Source: JBLHZY01 sp050633265
GTDB taxonomy: Bacteria; Pseudomonadota; Alphaproteobacteria; Rhodobacterales; Rhodobacteraceae
Direction: 5' to 3'
DNA: 64,000 bases
Assembly: GCA_050633265.1 (NCBI GenBank)
Contig: JBOEGE010000010.1
Location: 19,360 to 83,359, forward strand
The first letter of the stretch is position 1. Each line of letters starts with the position of its first letter. Both the position numbers and the translations under genes were made by a program. Below, in pieces: positions 1 to 8,415 of this stretch. The notes under the pieces are model-generated. The model made no database searches. It saw nothing but the letters and a program-made list of their open reading frames with translations, and was not told the origin of the DNA.

Positions 1-1
1 G

Positions 2-1078
2 GATCAAGTTGATGATGTGATTTTTGCCCAATGTTATCCAACAATGGATGCGCCCGCGATTGGCCGCGTTGTTGGGCTCAATGCGGGGCTTTCGATTGAG
101 ACAGGCGGCTATCAAATTGATCGGCGCTGCGGCTCAGGTCTTCAGGCGGTGATCAATGCGGTCATGCAGGTGGCCACGGGCGGATCGGATGTTGTTATTG
201 CGGGCGGGGCTGAATCCATGTCGAACGCGCCGTTTTATTCGACCAAATCACGCTGGGGTATTCAGGGCACATCGCTGGAATTTCACGATGCTCTCGCGCA
301 GGGCCGCGTCACGGCGGGCGGGATCAATTTCCCTGTCCCCGGCGGCATGTTGGAAACCGCCGAGAACCTACGCGAAAGCCACAGTATTTCGCGCGAGGCG
401 CAGGATCTTTATGCCGTAGAATCCCATCGCCGCGCCGTTACCGCCCAAACCGAGGGGCTTTTCGATGATGAGATCATCCCCGTGCCCGTCACCGATCGCA
501 AAAAAGGCACCGTTGTTTTCGACAAAGATGAACATCCCCGCCCTGATATCAGCCTTGAAAAACTCGCCGCGCTCAAGCCAATCCGGCTTCATGCGGATCC
601 CAATGCCACCGTCACTGCGGGCAATGCGAGCGGCCAAAATGATGGTGCTTCCGCCTGTGTTGTGACGACCCGCGCACGCGCCGAACAGCTGGGCCTCAAG
701 CCGCTCGCGACCCTGAAAACCTGGGCCGTTGCTGGGGTGGGGCCCAAAGTGATGGGTATTGGCCCTGTGCCTGCCGTTGCCAAAGCTTTGGCGCGGGCGG
801 ACCTTGCGTTAAAAGACATGGATCTCATTGAATTGAATGAAGCTTTCGCCGCTCAAGTTCTGGCCTGCACCAAAGAATGGGGCCTTGGCGCGCAGGATTT
901 CGATCGCGTGAATATCAATGGATCAGGCATTTCTTTGGGGCATCCCGTTGGCGCAACGGGGGGCCGGATATTGGCCGGATTGCTGCGCAACATGGAGCGG
1001 CGAGATGCACATTATGGCATCGAAACGATGTGTATCGGCGGCGGCCAGGGCCTCGCGGCGATCTTTCAAAAAGCTTAG
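2..1078 (+). CDS. Thiolase (acetyl-CoA acetyltransferase family), 5' end outside window
   Basis: Thiolases cleave 3-ketoacyl-CoA or condense acetyl-CoA in the cytoplasm. The reading frame is open from the first bases, so the gene starts upstream of the window; the GTG at 17 is only an internal codon. Visible family signatures are the nucleophilic cysteine in RRCGSGLQA, the ELNEAF motif, the GHPVGATGG histidine motif and the C-terminal CIGGGQG with the second catalytic cysteine, so the enzyme appears fully competent. It ends at TAG 1076-1078, and the next genes run in the opposite direction. Substrate chain length cannot be read from the sequence. Its place beside the aconitase-X cluster suggests an acyl-CoA degradation role, but this is inference. 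Confidence 0.93.
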   Translation, partial: DQVDDVIFAQCYPTMDAPAIGRVVGLNAGLSIETGGYQIDRRCGSGLQAVINAVMQVATGGSDVVIAGGAESMSNAPFYSTKSRWGIQGTSLEFHDALAQGRVTAGGINFPVPGGMLETAENLRESHSISREAQDLYAVESHRRAVTAQTEGLFDDEIIPVPVTDRKKGTVVFDKDEHPRPDISLEKLAALKPIRLHADPNATVTAGNASGQNDGASACVVTTRARAEQLGLKPLATLKTWAVAGVGPKVMGIGPVPAVAKALARADLALKDMDLIELNEAFAAQVLACTKEWGLGAQDFDRVNINGSGISLGHPVGATGGRILAGLLRNMERRDAHYGIETMCIGGGQGLAAIFQKA

Positions 1079-1092
1079 CGCGCGCCTTTTGT

Positions 1093-1518
1093 TTAGCGGC
1101 GCAGCACCTTAATAAACCCGTCATCGGCATTCACGATCACATGATCGCCGGTGCGGATTTCGCTTAAGATATCCTGATCAAAATCGGTCATCGCGGGAAC
1201 CCGTGTTACCACGGCGCCGAGGGCGATTTTGGTTGTCATGCGGGTAAAGAGCATCGCGGCCGGGGCAACGCCATTGATCCGGGTCATATGGAAAAATGCC
1301 GACCAACCAGAAGAGCCTTTGGCGCCGGGGAAGATCAGAATTTTACCGGCAAAGCTTTGCCCGACAAGCTCGTGCCGCCGCTCGATGATCGAACCGTCTG
1401 TTTCGTTGATGCCACCCCAGCCAGAGATCGTTTGGGTTGTGACCATCGCTTCGCCTTCGGCATATCCACCAACAACTTTGCGGCCACGGATCAGCATATT
1501 TGTATCTGTATCGCTCAT
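1093..1518 (-). CDS. Aconitase X swivel-domain (small) subunit, DUF126
   Basis: A 141-residue protein of the AcnX small-subunit family, which forms the swivel domain completing the active site of two-subunit aconitase-X dehydratases. Known members dehydrate cis-3-hydroxy-L-proline in bacteria or phosphomevalonate in archaea. Visible family features are the GWGGINETDGSI stretch near the N-terminus and the LIFPGAKGSSGWS loop in the middle. I chose the ATG at 1516-1518 because it overlaps the TGA of the large subunit (ATGA), a normal translational coupling; an upstream ATG at 1536 lies inside the large-subunit gene. The substrate is not determined by the sequence, and the flanking genes are not typical hydroxyproline catabolic genes. 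Confidence 0.9.
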   Translation of the reverse strand: MSDTDTNMLIRGRKVVGGYAEGEAMVTTQTISGWGGINETDGSIIERRHELVGQSFAGKILIFPGAKGSSGWSAFFHMTRINGVAPAAMLFTRMTTKIALGAVVTRVPAMTDFDQDILSEIRTGDHVIVNADDGFIKVLRR

Positions 1519-2789
1519 CAAAAATCCCCCTTCCACGCGCCGGTAAGCCCCGCTTCGATGCAGGCCTCAACCGAGCCAAACCAACCCTGCACATTGGCAA
1601 TCGCAGGCAAGTAATGCGCCTGTTTGGCTGAGTCCGTCGCGATGACCCGTGCCCCTTTTGGAATGCGGCGCGAGATCGCCGGACAAGTATCAGACATGAC
1701 CTGCCCGCCCGCCGCCTCGATCAGCGCCACATAGCCCGAGCGCACGGCAACTTCGCGGATTGCGCGCGGCGTATGGACCCAAAGAGCGACATCAGGATGC
1801 AGTTTTTTGCCGTCGAGCATATGGGCGATACGGCCCACTTGTTCGATGGAATTATGTGGGCAGCCAAGCATGATGAAATCGACTTTTGTGTCACTTGCCG
1901 TTTGCAACATGTCGTAGATTTTCTTGCGCGCCGCAGCGTCATAGATAAAAGACGCCTCTGCTTTGCGCGGGCCAAAGGCCTCTTCGCGGCTCCGTGCCTC
2001 GGGGGTGTGGCCGGGAATATGATACATCTCAACCCCGCCAGAAGAGGCCGCCGCCGCGCCGAAATGTTTGAGCTTGATCAGATCAGAGCGGCCAATCTGC
2101 CCCTCCAAAACGGGGATTGCTTCTTCGACCTGTTCCCCGGCGAAATAGCCGAGCAAGCCCCAATCCATCATCGAATCCACCGGCACATCGACTTGGATAT
2201 GGCGATTGCCAAAACGGTTTTCGGTGAGGTGATAGCCCCAGTAAGGAATGCGCCCGGTCAGGGCCGCAGCGCCTGTGCTTTCCTTGCCCTCAACATTGGT
2301 GCGCCCGCCAAGCGCGCCGTTGCAATAGATCACCGCCGAGCTTTCCATCCAAGCGCAATGCTCGCCATAAGTCGGGACGTTGCCAACCTGATAAGGCGTG
2401 CAGGTCGCGAACAGATTGATGCCGCGCTTGCCGATGAAGGATTCATTTTTGCGCTGCATTTCAACAAGTTGCGGATCGGCCCCTTGGAGCGCCCAGTTCT
2501 GATCATCGATCCCAGTGATCAGCTGACAGGTCCTTGCGGCCATATGCGGAATATCAACGACCTTATCACTATCCAGATTGAGCTTGGAGAAAACCTCCTC
2601 CATGCCCCGCTCAGCGATGGGGCGGATGGAGGGGGTCGAGGCGTTGAACGCGCCGGCGACATTATCGGTTTCCACCAAACGCTCTGCGCCAAGCGCCTCA
2701 CCATAGCGGATGAGCAAATCCATCGCGGCGGCGACAGCTTCGCCATTTTCGCCATCGCGCATGGCGCGTTCTGAATCCGTTAGCTGCAT
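1518..2789 (-). CDS. Aconitase X catalytic (large) subunit, DUF521
   Basis: 423 residues, the usual length for the catalytic subunit of two-subunit aconitase X, a cytoplasmic iron-sulfur (de)hydratase. Family signatures include the GCPHNSIEQ cysteine motif near residue 310, and the SDTCPAIS segment followed by a TDSAKQAHY stretch near the C-terminus, which carry conserved Cys, Ser and Lys residues. It is translated just before the small subunit with a 4-bp overlap and follows the FAD oxidoreductase by 24 bp, so the three genes form one operon. Bacterial relatives act on cis-3-hydroxy-L-proline, but no proline racemase or pyrroline reductase gene is nearby, so the true substrate is open. Confidence 0.9.
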   Translation of the reverse strand: MQLTDSERAMRDGENGEAVAAAMDLLIRYGEALGAERLVETDNVAGAFNASTPSIRPIAERGMEEVFSKLNLDSDKVVDIPHMAARTCQLITGIDDQNWALQGADPQLVEMQRKNESFIGKRGINLFATCTPYQVGNVPTYGEHCAWMESSAVIYCNGALGGRTNVEGKESTGAAALTGRIPYWGYHLTENRFGNRHIQVDVPVDSMMDWGLLGYFAGEQVEEAIPVLEGQIGRSDLIKLKHFGAAAASSGGVEMYHIPGHTPEARSREEAFGPRKAEASFIYDAAARKKIYDMLQTASDTKVDFIMLGCPHNSIEQVGRIAHMLDGKKLHPDVALWVHTPRAIREVAVRSGYVALIEAAGGQVMSDTCPAISRRIPKGARVIATDSAKQAHYLPAIANVQGWFGSVEACIEAGLTGAWKGDF

Positions 2790-2813
2790 GGGTTTTCCTC
2801 CTCCAGGGCCGCC

Positions 2814-4160
2814 TTATGAATTGGTCGCAACAGAGGCCAGCTCGGCCTCGTCCCAACGGAAATGCTGCCGCTCAACATTATCCGCAACCCGGGTGCGCAT
2901 CGCATCCATATCAATCTGATGCACGCTTCCGTCGCCCGCCAAATCAAGCGCATGTGCGGCCGCCATGCCCATGGCAATACAGGGCCCCATCACCCGAACA
3001 CTCGAAAGCGCTGCGTTATCCGCATCAATACAGCGCCCGGCCGCCAGCATATTATCACAGCCCTCAGGCGTCATGCTGCCGAGCGGAATATAGTGAACGT
3101 GATCTTTCTCAAACACGATCCAGTGGTGGCCATCGCCGTGATCGTGCAGCTCAATCGGCCAAGCGGTGCGGGCAATTGAATCGTCAAATTTGGTGCTGGC
3201 GCGGATTTCCTCAACCGTTAGGTGATGCGTGCCTTTGATCCAGCGGGTTTGGCGAATACCGGGCAGACCAAAGGAGCGAATGCGCGCCTCGCCGTAGCAT
3301 TCGGGAAATTCCGCCCGCAGAAAATCAACCGCGCGCATGGCTTGATCTTTGCCGTCAAGCGCCGCGGCCGAAGCGGCAACAGGCTCAAGCGGGGTTTCTG
3401 TATGGGTCATGTTCATCGCGGCAATGCCCCGGCCCGGGATCGTAAAGCCAAGCCCTTCGCGGCGGCGCAGCCCGTATTTCTCGCCGACTTCCTTCATCCG
3501 CGCGCCGATAATATCGCGGTTGGGTTGTTTATCTTCATTGATGTTTTCGAGCACAACCATCTGCGTGCCAAAAACGCCGTTTGTCTCTGGCTCGCGGCAT
3601 TCAAAACCGGCCTGCCAGGCAAGCGCTGCATCGCCAGAGCTGTCGATCCAGCCTGCCGCCTCGACTTCAAGCGGGCCGTAACGGGTCAAAAATCCGGCGC
3701 TGGTGATGCGGCGCCCTTCAACCGTAACACCATCAAGCATCGCGCCAAGAACAACAGTGATCCCCGCTTCAAGAATGCTTTCCTCAACCCAGCGGCCAAG
3801 CGCGACCTCGTCGTAATACACAACGGTGGTGTTTGGGCCGTGGCGATAGAAGATAGTTTTATCCCGCTCTTCGAGCCATTTCAGCATGTCGTCGGCGATG
3901 CCATGGGTGAATTGATAGCCGTGGGTGCCGTTGGAAAACAGCCCGCAGAAGGTTGCGATGATCGAGTTCACAGCTTGGCCGCCAAGAGCGGGCTGGCTGT
4001 CAACAAGCACAACTTTGCGCCCCAGTTTGGCCGCTTCAAGCGCCGCGCTTACGCCGGAAATCCCCGCGCCAACGATGCAGATATCGGCCTTTAACCGATC
4101 GGTTTTCTCGCTTGCGTCGCGCTTTACGATCCGCGTGCCTGTATTGAAATCGTCGCCCAT
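2814..4160 (-). CDS. FAD-dependent oxidoreductase (FAD_oxidored family)
   Basis: A 448-residue flavoprotein. An ADP-binding Rossmann motif, GAGISGVSAALEAAK, sits near residue 30, followed by the GGQAVN stretch typical of FAD-dependent dehydrogenases of the PF12831 type; the GRCIDAD and GMAAAHAL segments near the C-terminus close the FAD site. The start is the ATG at 4158-4160, which has a GGAGG ribosome site about ten bases upstream. A longer frame to 4208 would add a cysteine-rich leader without a ribosome site and was rejected. It is the first gene of the aconitase-X operon and diverges from the LysR gene. Its substrate is unknown; it may oxidise a hydroxyl group before or after the AcnX dehydration. 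Confidence 0.85.
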   Translation of the reverse strand: MGDDFNTGTRIVKRDASEKTDRLKADICIVGAGISGVSAALEAAKLGRKVVLVDSQPALGGQAVNSIIATFCGLFSNGTHGYQFTHGIADDMLKWLEERDKTIFYRHGPNTTVVYYDEVALGRWVEESILEAGITVVLGAMLDGVTVEGRRITSAGFLTRYGPLEVEAAGWIDSSGDAALAWQAGFECREPETNGVFGTQMVVLENINEDKQPNRDIIGARMKEVGEKYGLRRREGLGFTIPGRGIAAMNMTHTETPLEPVAASAAALDGKDQAMRAVDFLRAEFPECYGEARIRSFGLPGIRQTRWIKGTHHLTVEEIRASTKFDDSIARTAWPIELHDHGDGHHWIVFEKDHVHYIPLGSMTPEGCDNMLAAGRCIDADNAALSSVRVMGPCIAMGMAAAHALDLAGDGSVHQIDMDAMRTRVADNVERQHFRWDEAELASVATNS

Positions 4161-4224
4161 GCGTATTGCTCCTCCGTGGCAGTCTTCCGCGCAAACTTTG
4201 CAGCCCAAACCTTGCCGAAAAAGA

Positions 4225-4256
4225 TCAAATATACGCCTTTACCTTTCGCGATTTGA
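4225..4256. promoter_or_regulatory. Candidate LysR operator in the divergent promoter
   Basis: Between the FAD oxidoreductase and LysR genes there is an inverted repeat TCAAAT (4225-4230), 20-bp spacer, ATTTGA (4251-4256). Its position just upstream of the regulator fits LysR autoregulation and control of the divergent operon. No binding data can be read from the sequence. Confidence 0.4.
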
Positions 4257-4283
4257 GAAAGACAATGGCCGCGGGAGGATACC

Positions 4284-5219
4284 ATGGACACAATCGACAA
4301 CATGCGCACCTTTATCGCGGTCGTGCGCGCGGGCAGCTTTTCGGCCGCTGCGCGCAATCTTGATACTGTGCCCTCGGTCATCTCGAAAAAGATCAACCGG
4401 CTCGAAGATCAGATCGGCGCGCCGCTCTTTATTCGCTCGACCCGCAAACTCCTGCTCACCGAAACGGGCGAACGGGTGCATCCTCGGTTTTTGTCTATTG
4501 TGGCAGAGGTTTCCGATACATTTGCCGATATGCGCGATGCGGCTTCGCCGATGGATGGCACGCTGCGGATCAAATGCCCAACGACCCTTTGCGTGCTCCA
4601 CTTCGGCCGGATTATTACGGAATTTCAAGCGGTTCACCCGCAAGCGCGCATTGATTTGGTGCTGATGGATCGCTCTGTGAACCCGGTTGAGGAAGGGTTT
4701 GATATTGCTCTTGGGGCGATCCCTTCTTCCTATCCCAATGTTGAGTCGATCCCGCTTTGCCCCTATCCGCGCCGCATGGTCGCCTCGCCCAAATACCTCG
4801 CGCGCGCCGCAGAATTGAGCCATCCCCGCCACCTGCTCGAGCATGATTGTTTGACCTTTCACCCCACCGGATCGAATTGGGGGTTTGAGGGCGAACAGGG
4901 GCCGGTCAATGTTGAAATCCACTCGCGCTTTTCGGTGAATGACAGCTTGATGCTGGTCGAATCTGCGCTGGCGGATCTGGGGGTTGCGGTCGTTGCGGAA
5001 TATCTGGCGCGCCCGCATATCGAAAGCGGCGCACTACAAGAGATCCTGCCCGAATACGCTGTGCCCGATCTATGGATCAGCGCTTGGGTTCCTACGATGC
5101 GCGCGCAGGATCGCTTGGTCATGGCGATGTGTGATTGGCTCAAACAAGCGGTGCAGCCCCTTGCGCCATGGGATCGCCCGCAGGCAGACCGGGGCCTGAT
5201 ATTGGCCCCGGCCCGGTAG
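4284..5219 (+). CDS. LysR-family transcriptional regulator
   Basis: 311 residues with the LysR layout: an N-terminal winged helix-turn-helix (about residues 3-60, including AVVRAGSFSAAARNL and the SVISKKINRLEDQIG recognition helix), then a two-lobed effector-binding domain to the C-terminus. LysR proteins usually respond to a pathway intermediate and activate a divergent operon. Here the divergent genes are the FAD oxidoreductase and aconitase-X subunits. Downstream it faces the TRAP large permease gene with only 2 bp between the stop codons. The ligand is unknown. Confidence 0.93.
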   Translation: MDTIDNMRTFIAVVRAGSFSAAARNLDTVPSVISKKINRLEDQIGAPLFIRSTRKLLLTETGERVHPRFLSIVAEVSDTFADMRDAASPMDGTLRIKCPTTLCVLHFGRIITEFQAVHPQARIDLVLMDRSVNPVEEGFDIALGAIPSSYPNVESIPLCPYPRRMVASPKYLARAAELSHPRHLLEHDCLTFHPTGSNWGFEGEQGPVNVEIHSRFSVNDSLMLVESALADLGVAVVAEYLARPHIESGALQEILPEYAVPDLWISAWVPTMRAQDRLVMAMCDWLKQAVQPLAPWDRPQADRGLILAPAR

Positions 5220-5221
5220 CA

Positions 5222-6541
5222 TTACATGTGGCTTGGCAGGTAAAGCGAGATCTGCGGGAAGACGACCAAAAGGAACATGATCACCGCCTCGCAAAGCAAG
5301 AACCAACCAACCCCGCGGAAAATCGTGCCCAAGGCAATCTCATCCCCCACGACCGATTTCACCACATAGACGTTGAAACCAACCGGCGGGGTCAAAAGCC
5401 CGATCTCGATGAATTTAACAACGATCACCCCAACCCAAATCGGATCAGCGCCAACAGCGGCAAACATCGGCTGCATCACCGGAAGCGAAAGCAGCAAAAC
5501 CCCCATCGGATCAAGAAACATCCCCAAAATCAGATAGATAATCGAAGCGGCCAAGATCAGCATATAGGGCGAAAGCTCCATCGCTTCGATCATCCCGCCA
5601 AGATAAACGGGCAAGCCAGAGAGCGCGAGAAACTTGGTAAACATCACCGCGCCATAAGCGACAAAGAGCAAGGATGCGGTTGTCATCACCGCCTCCATCA
5701 TCGAATCCCACAAGACCTGTTTGGTCAAACGGCGCTGCACAAAGGCGATGGCACAGGCTAAAAGCGCGCCCCCTGCCCCGGCTTCTGTTGGGGTAAAAAT
5801 CCCGCCATAAAGCCCGCCAATGATCCCGAAGATCAGAACCAAAATCGGCCAAACAGGCAGCAGCGAGGCCCATCGTGCCCGCCAGATTGTGCCCTCTAGC
5901 TCGGCATCAATCTGTACTGGTGGCGCGATTTTCGGATCGAGTTTTGCCCGCACGATGATCATCGTTGTATAGACCGCCGCAGTGAGCAAGCCGGGCAAAA
6001 CCCCCGCGATCAGCAGTTTGGTGATCGAGACTTCGGCAAAGACACCATAGATCACAAACATGATCGAGGGCGGGATCAGCGCGCCCAAGGTCCCCGCCGA
6101 AGCAACAACCCCCGCCGCCAAACCCTTGTCATAGCCATTGCGCAGCATCTCCGGGATGGCCAGTTTGCCCATCGTTGCCGCCGTGGCGACCGAAGAACCA
6201 GAGGCCGCCGCAAACCCGGCCGATGCAAGGTTTGTCGCCACCGCCAGACCACCGGGCAAGCGCGAGGCCCAGAGGCGCGCGGCGCGAAACAGCGCCACCG
6301 AAATCCCCGAGTTATGCGCAATCGCACCCATCAGGATAAACATCGGAATGGCCGAGAGGCTCCAACTCGCGGCAACCTCAAAGGGCGTCTGCTCCATCAC
6401 GTTCATGGCGACATTCGTGTTGCGCAGAACCGCCAAGCCAATCACAGCCGCAACGCCCAAAGCCACACCAATCGGAATGCGAATGCCGATCAGGATCAAC
6501 ACACCAGCGAGGCCCAAAGCCCCAATCATCGGGCCGCTCAT
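5222..6541 (-). CDS. dctM: TRAP transporter large permease (DctM type), system 1
   Basis: 439 residues, almost all hydrophobic, with about a dozen membrane segments, the normal form of the DctM subunit that carries substrate across the inner membrane using a sodium gradient. Family motifs visible are GSSVATAATMGKLAIPEM, with AGTLGALIPPSIMFVIYG after it, and the C-terminal LTPPVGFNVYVV. It overlaps the small permease gene by 4 bp and is the last gene of a dctP-dctQ-dctM operon. The substrate is set by the binding protein at 7146-8261, probably an organic acid that feeds the nearby dehydratases. Confidence 0.95.
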   Translation of the reverse strand: MSGPMIGALGLAGVLILIGIRIPIGVALGVAAVIGLAVLRNTNVAMNVMEQTPFEVAASWSLSAIPMFILMGAIAHNSGISVALFRAARLWASRLPGGLAVATNLASAGFAAASGSSVATAATMGKLAIPEMLRNGYDKGLAAGVVASAGTLGALIPPSIMFVIYGVFAEVSITKLLIAGVLPGLLTAAVYTTMIIVRAKLDPKIAPPVQIDAELEGTIWRARWASLLPVWPILVLIFGIIGGLYGGIFTPTEAGAGGALLACAIAFVQRRLTKQVLWDSMMEAVMTTASLLFVAYGAVMFTKFLALSGLPVYLGGMIEAMELSPYMLILAASIIYLILGMFLDPMGVLLLSLPVMQPMFAAVGADPIWVGVIVVKFIEIGLLTPPVGFNVYVVKSVVGDEIALGTIFRGVGWFLLCEAVIMFLLVVFPQISLYLPSHM

Positions 6542-7071
6542 GGGGCCGCTCCTTCATCGCTATCTGTTGGGGTATCATCCGGCGCATCCGGGGCCAAAGC
6601 CGCGCGCGCATCACCAAGCGTTTGGATCAAAACGTAGATCGCCATAAAGGCAAAACCCGCAGGTACAATCCAGCGCGAAGGCCAGACTTCGACAAAGCCG
6701 GTTGCCGCTTCCCAAGCCTCGCGGATATGGGTTTTTTCGATCGCCGTTTCGAGCAATTTCCAAACGAAGAGCGAAACATAAATCAGCGTCAAAATACCCG
6801 CAAATGCATCCAGCGCCTTAAGCTTGCGGCGCGGCAAATGCGCGGTAAACAGCTCAACAATAATATGCCCGCGTTGGCGCGAAATCCAGGCAATCGGCAG
6901 GAAGGCCAGCCCGACCATATAATAAGCCGAAACGATCTCTGTTGTGCCGATCAGCGGATGATTGAAAACGGTGCGCGCAAAGACATCGGCACTAACATGG
7001 AGCATCATCATCGCAACAATTATGCTGGCAATGCCCGTCGTCGCTTGCGCCACCCGGTCAAGGTATTTCAT
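6538..7071 (-). CDS. dctQ: TRAP transporter small permease (DctQ type), system 1
   Basis: 177 residues with four predicted membrane helices, the usual architecture of the DctQ subunit that pairs with DctM. The sequence between the first two helices (ADVFARTVFNHPL) and the RQRGHI segment are typical of the family. The C-terminal tail is acidic and proline/alanine rich. It is separated from dctP by a 74-bp gap containing an imperfect hairpin and overlaps dctM by 4 bp (ATGA). Confidence 0.92.
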   Translation of the reverse strand: MKYLDRVAQATTGIASIIVAMMMLHVSADVFARTVFNHPLIGTTEIVSAYYMVGLAFLPIAWISRQRGHIIVELFTAHLPRRKLKALDAFAGILTLIYVSLFVWKLLETAIEKTHIREAWEAATGFVEVWPSRWIVPAGFAFMAIYVLIQTLGDARAALAPDAPDDTPTDSDEGAAP

Positions 7072-7100
7072 GAGCCATAGCCCTCTTATTGGAAGTGAAA

Positions 7101-7135
7101 CGCGCGAAGGAAAGATCGCTCAAACCCTCCGCGCG
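7101..7135 (-). terminator. Hairpin between dctP and dctQ, system 1 (possible attenuator)
   Basis: An imperfect inverted repeat with 9 of 10 pairs: CGCGCGAAGG at 7101-7110 and CCTCCGCGCG at 7126-7135. Read on the minus strand it follows the dctP stop and is followed by a short T stretch. It may lower readthrough so that the abundant binding protein is made in excess over the membrane subunits. Confidence 0.4.
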
Positions 7136-7145
7136 CTTGCAAGGG

Positions 7146-8261
7146 TTACAGTGTGTCTGGGTCGATCTTGGAATAGACTTCGGCGTTCAGAACATCGGTA
7201 AATTTACCAACATCCATGCCGATGTCTTTTGAAAGTTCACTCCATTTCGCCAGCAATTCCGTGTATTTAGCAAGCAGCCCTTCGATATCTTCGACGCCAA
7301 CAGCATTGGCCACTTCGATGATTTTGGCCTCTTGCTCTTGCAGGCGTTGATCCATGATGGCGGCAAAATCAGCGCCGCCTTGATGGAAGGTGATGCCCTC
7401 TTCAAGCGCTTTGGCTTTTACTTCGGCATCAATATCAAGCTGCGCTGTGATCGTTCCAACAGCGACCAATTCTGCCGCATTATCAATATGCGCTTTGCGT
7501 TCTCCCGAGGTCATACCCTCCCAAACATCGCGGTTGAGATACATCAGAATGGGCGGGCCAGCCATGCCAAGCGGGAACTCGACCACATGTTTGGTGATGT
7601 CCATATAGCCATAGTTGCGCAGCCAGGCGAGCGAACCCATAACGCAATCGACAACGCCGCGTTCAAGCGCCGAAGTGGCCTCTGCCGGGCTCATCGCAAC
7701 CGGGGTCGCGCCGGCGATTTTCATGATCTCAACCCCGCCGCCAGAGGCGCGCACTTTGGTGCCGTTCAGATCCGCAACAGTTGCGATCTCGGGCTTGCAC
7801 ATCAGCAGGTAAGGCGTTGTGTTATAGCCGCCAAAAGCGACCGCATTGTTGCGCTTATATTCGGCCTGGCAACCGGGGCAATTGAGCAGCATCAGCTCGT
7901 TCATCGCGCCTGCTGTCCCGATCACATCATTGCCCGCAACCGTGCGGGTAAAGATCGCATTTGTGGTGGGCAATTCGCGCGGGGTATAAGGCGCCATTGT
8001 TGTGCCCCCGTCGATCAGATTGCCTTTGACCGCATCAACAGTGCCCGGCCCGCTGGCAAGCTGGCCGCCGGGGACCAACGTCCAATCAATGCTGCCGCCA
8101 GTGGCCGCGCGCACATTGTCAAAAAAGTTCGGCAGGGTGATGGCATTGGTCGAGGCATTGGCCCCCATCCAAGAGCCATAGACCAATTCTTTCGCCGCCA
8201 ATGGTGCGGCGCAAAGGGCGATAGCGGCCGCAAAAGCCGCCCCGTAAAGTGAATGTTTCAT
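7146..8261 (-). CDS. dctP: TRAP transporter substrate-binding protein (DctP type), system 1
   Basis: 371 residues with a Sec signal peptide: KHS, a hydrophobic core of alanines and leucines, and a likely cut after PLAAKE. The mature part matches periplasmic DctP-type solute receptors of TRAP systems. I chose the ATG at 8259-8261 because GGAGGAGG lies just upstream; a longer frame to 8288 has no ribosome site. An NCPGCQ cysteine pair near residue 135 and a later Cys in LLMCKPEI recur in the binding protein of system 3 (CDDCQ), which suggests that these two receptors are relatives with a disulfide. It heads the dctPQM operon. The ligand is unknown. Confidence 0.92.
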   Translation of the reverse strand: MKHSLYGAAFAAAIALCAAPLAAKELVYGSWMGANASTNAITLPNFFDNVRAATGGSIDWTLVPGGQLASGPGTVDAVKGNLIDGGTTMAPYTPRELPTTNAIFTRTVAGNDVIGTAGAMNELMLLNCPGCQAEYKRNNAVAFGGYNTTPYLLMCKPEIATVADLNGTKVRASGGGVEIMKIAGATPVAMSPAEATSALERGVVDCVMGSLAWLRNYGYMDITKHVVEFPLGMAGPPILMYLNRDVWEGMTSGERKAHIDNAAELVAVGTITAQLDIDAEVKAKALEEGITFHQGGADFAAIMDQRLQEQEAKIIEVANAVGVEDIEGLLAKYTELLAKWSELSKDIGMDVGKFTDVLNAEVYSKIDPDTL

Positions 8262-8381
8262 GTGTCCTCCTCCAAGCAGCCAGCGCATGAAGTCGCGGCT
8301 GCCTTTAAATCCTAGCGGCGCTATTCCAGATCAAAACAGATCGTTTGTTGGATAGATGCCTTCGCGATTTGGAAAAGGTGA

Positions 8382-8406
8382 CCGCCCCGACTGCGCGCCG
8401 GGGCGG
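8382..8406. terminator. Hairpin downstream of the IlvD-type dehydratase
   Basis: A perfect 8-bp GC-rich inverted repeat, CCGCCCCG (8382-8389) and CGGGGCGG (8399-8406), sits nine bases after the stop of the dehydratase gene, before the dctP promoter of system 1. The following T stretch on the minus strand is short and interrupted, so it is a plausible but not ideal rho-independent terminator. Confidence 0.5.
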
Positions 8407-8415
8407 AAAAACTGT

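Noticed and set aside
1773..2774. 333-codon frame on the plus strand
   Set aside because: Antisense to the aconitase-X large subunit; basic, low-similarity composition typical of shadow frames in GC-rich DNA.
4161..4208. Cysteine-rich N-terminal extension of the FAD oxidoreductase
   Set aside because: The extension covers the ribosome site of the internal ATG and lies in the divergent promoter.
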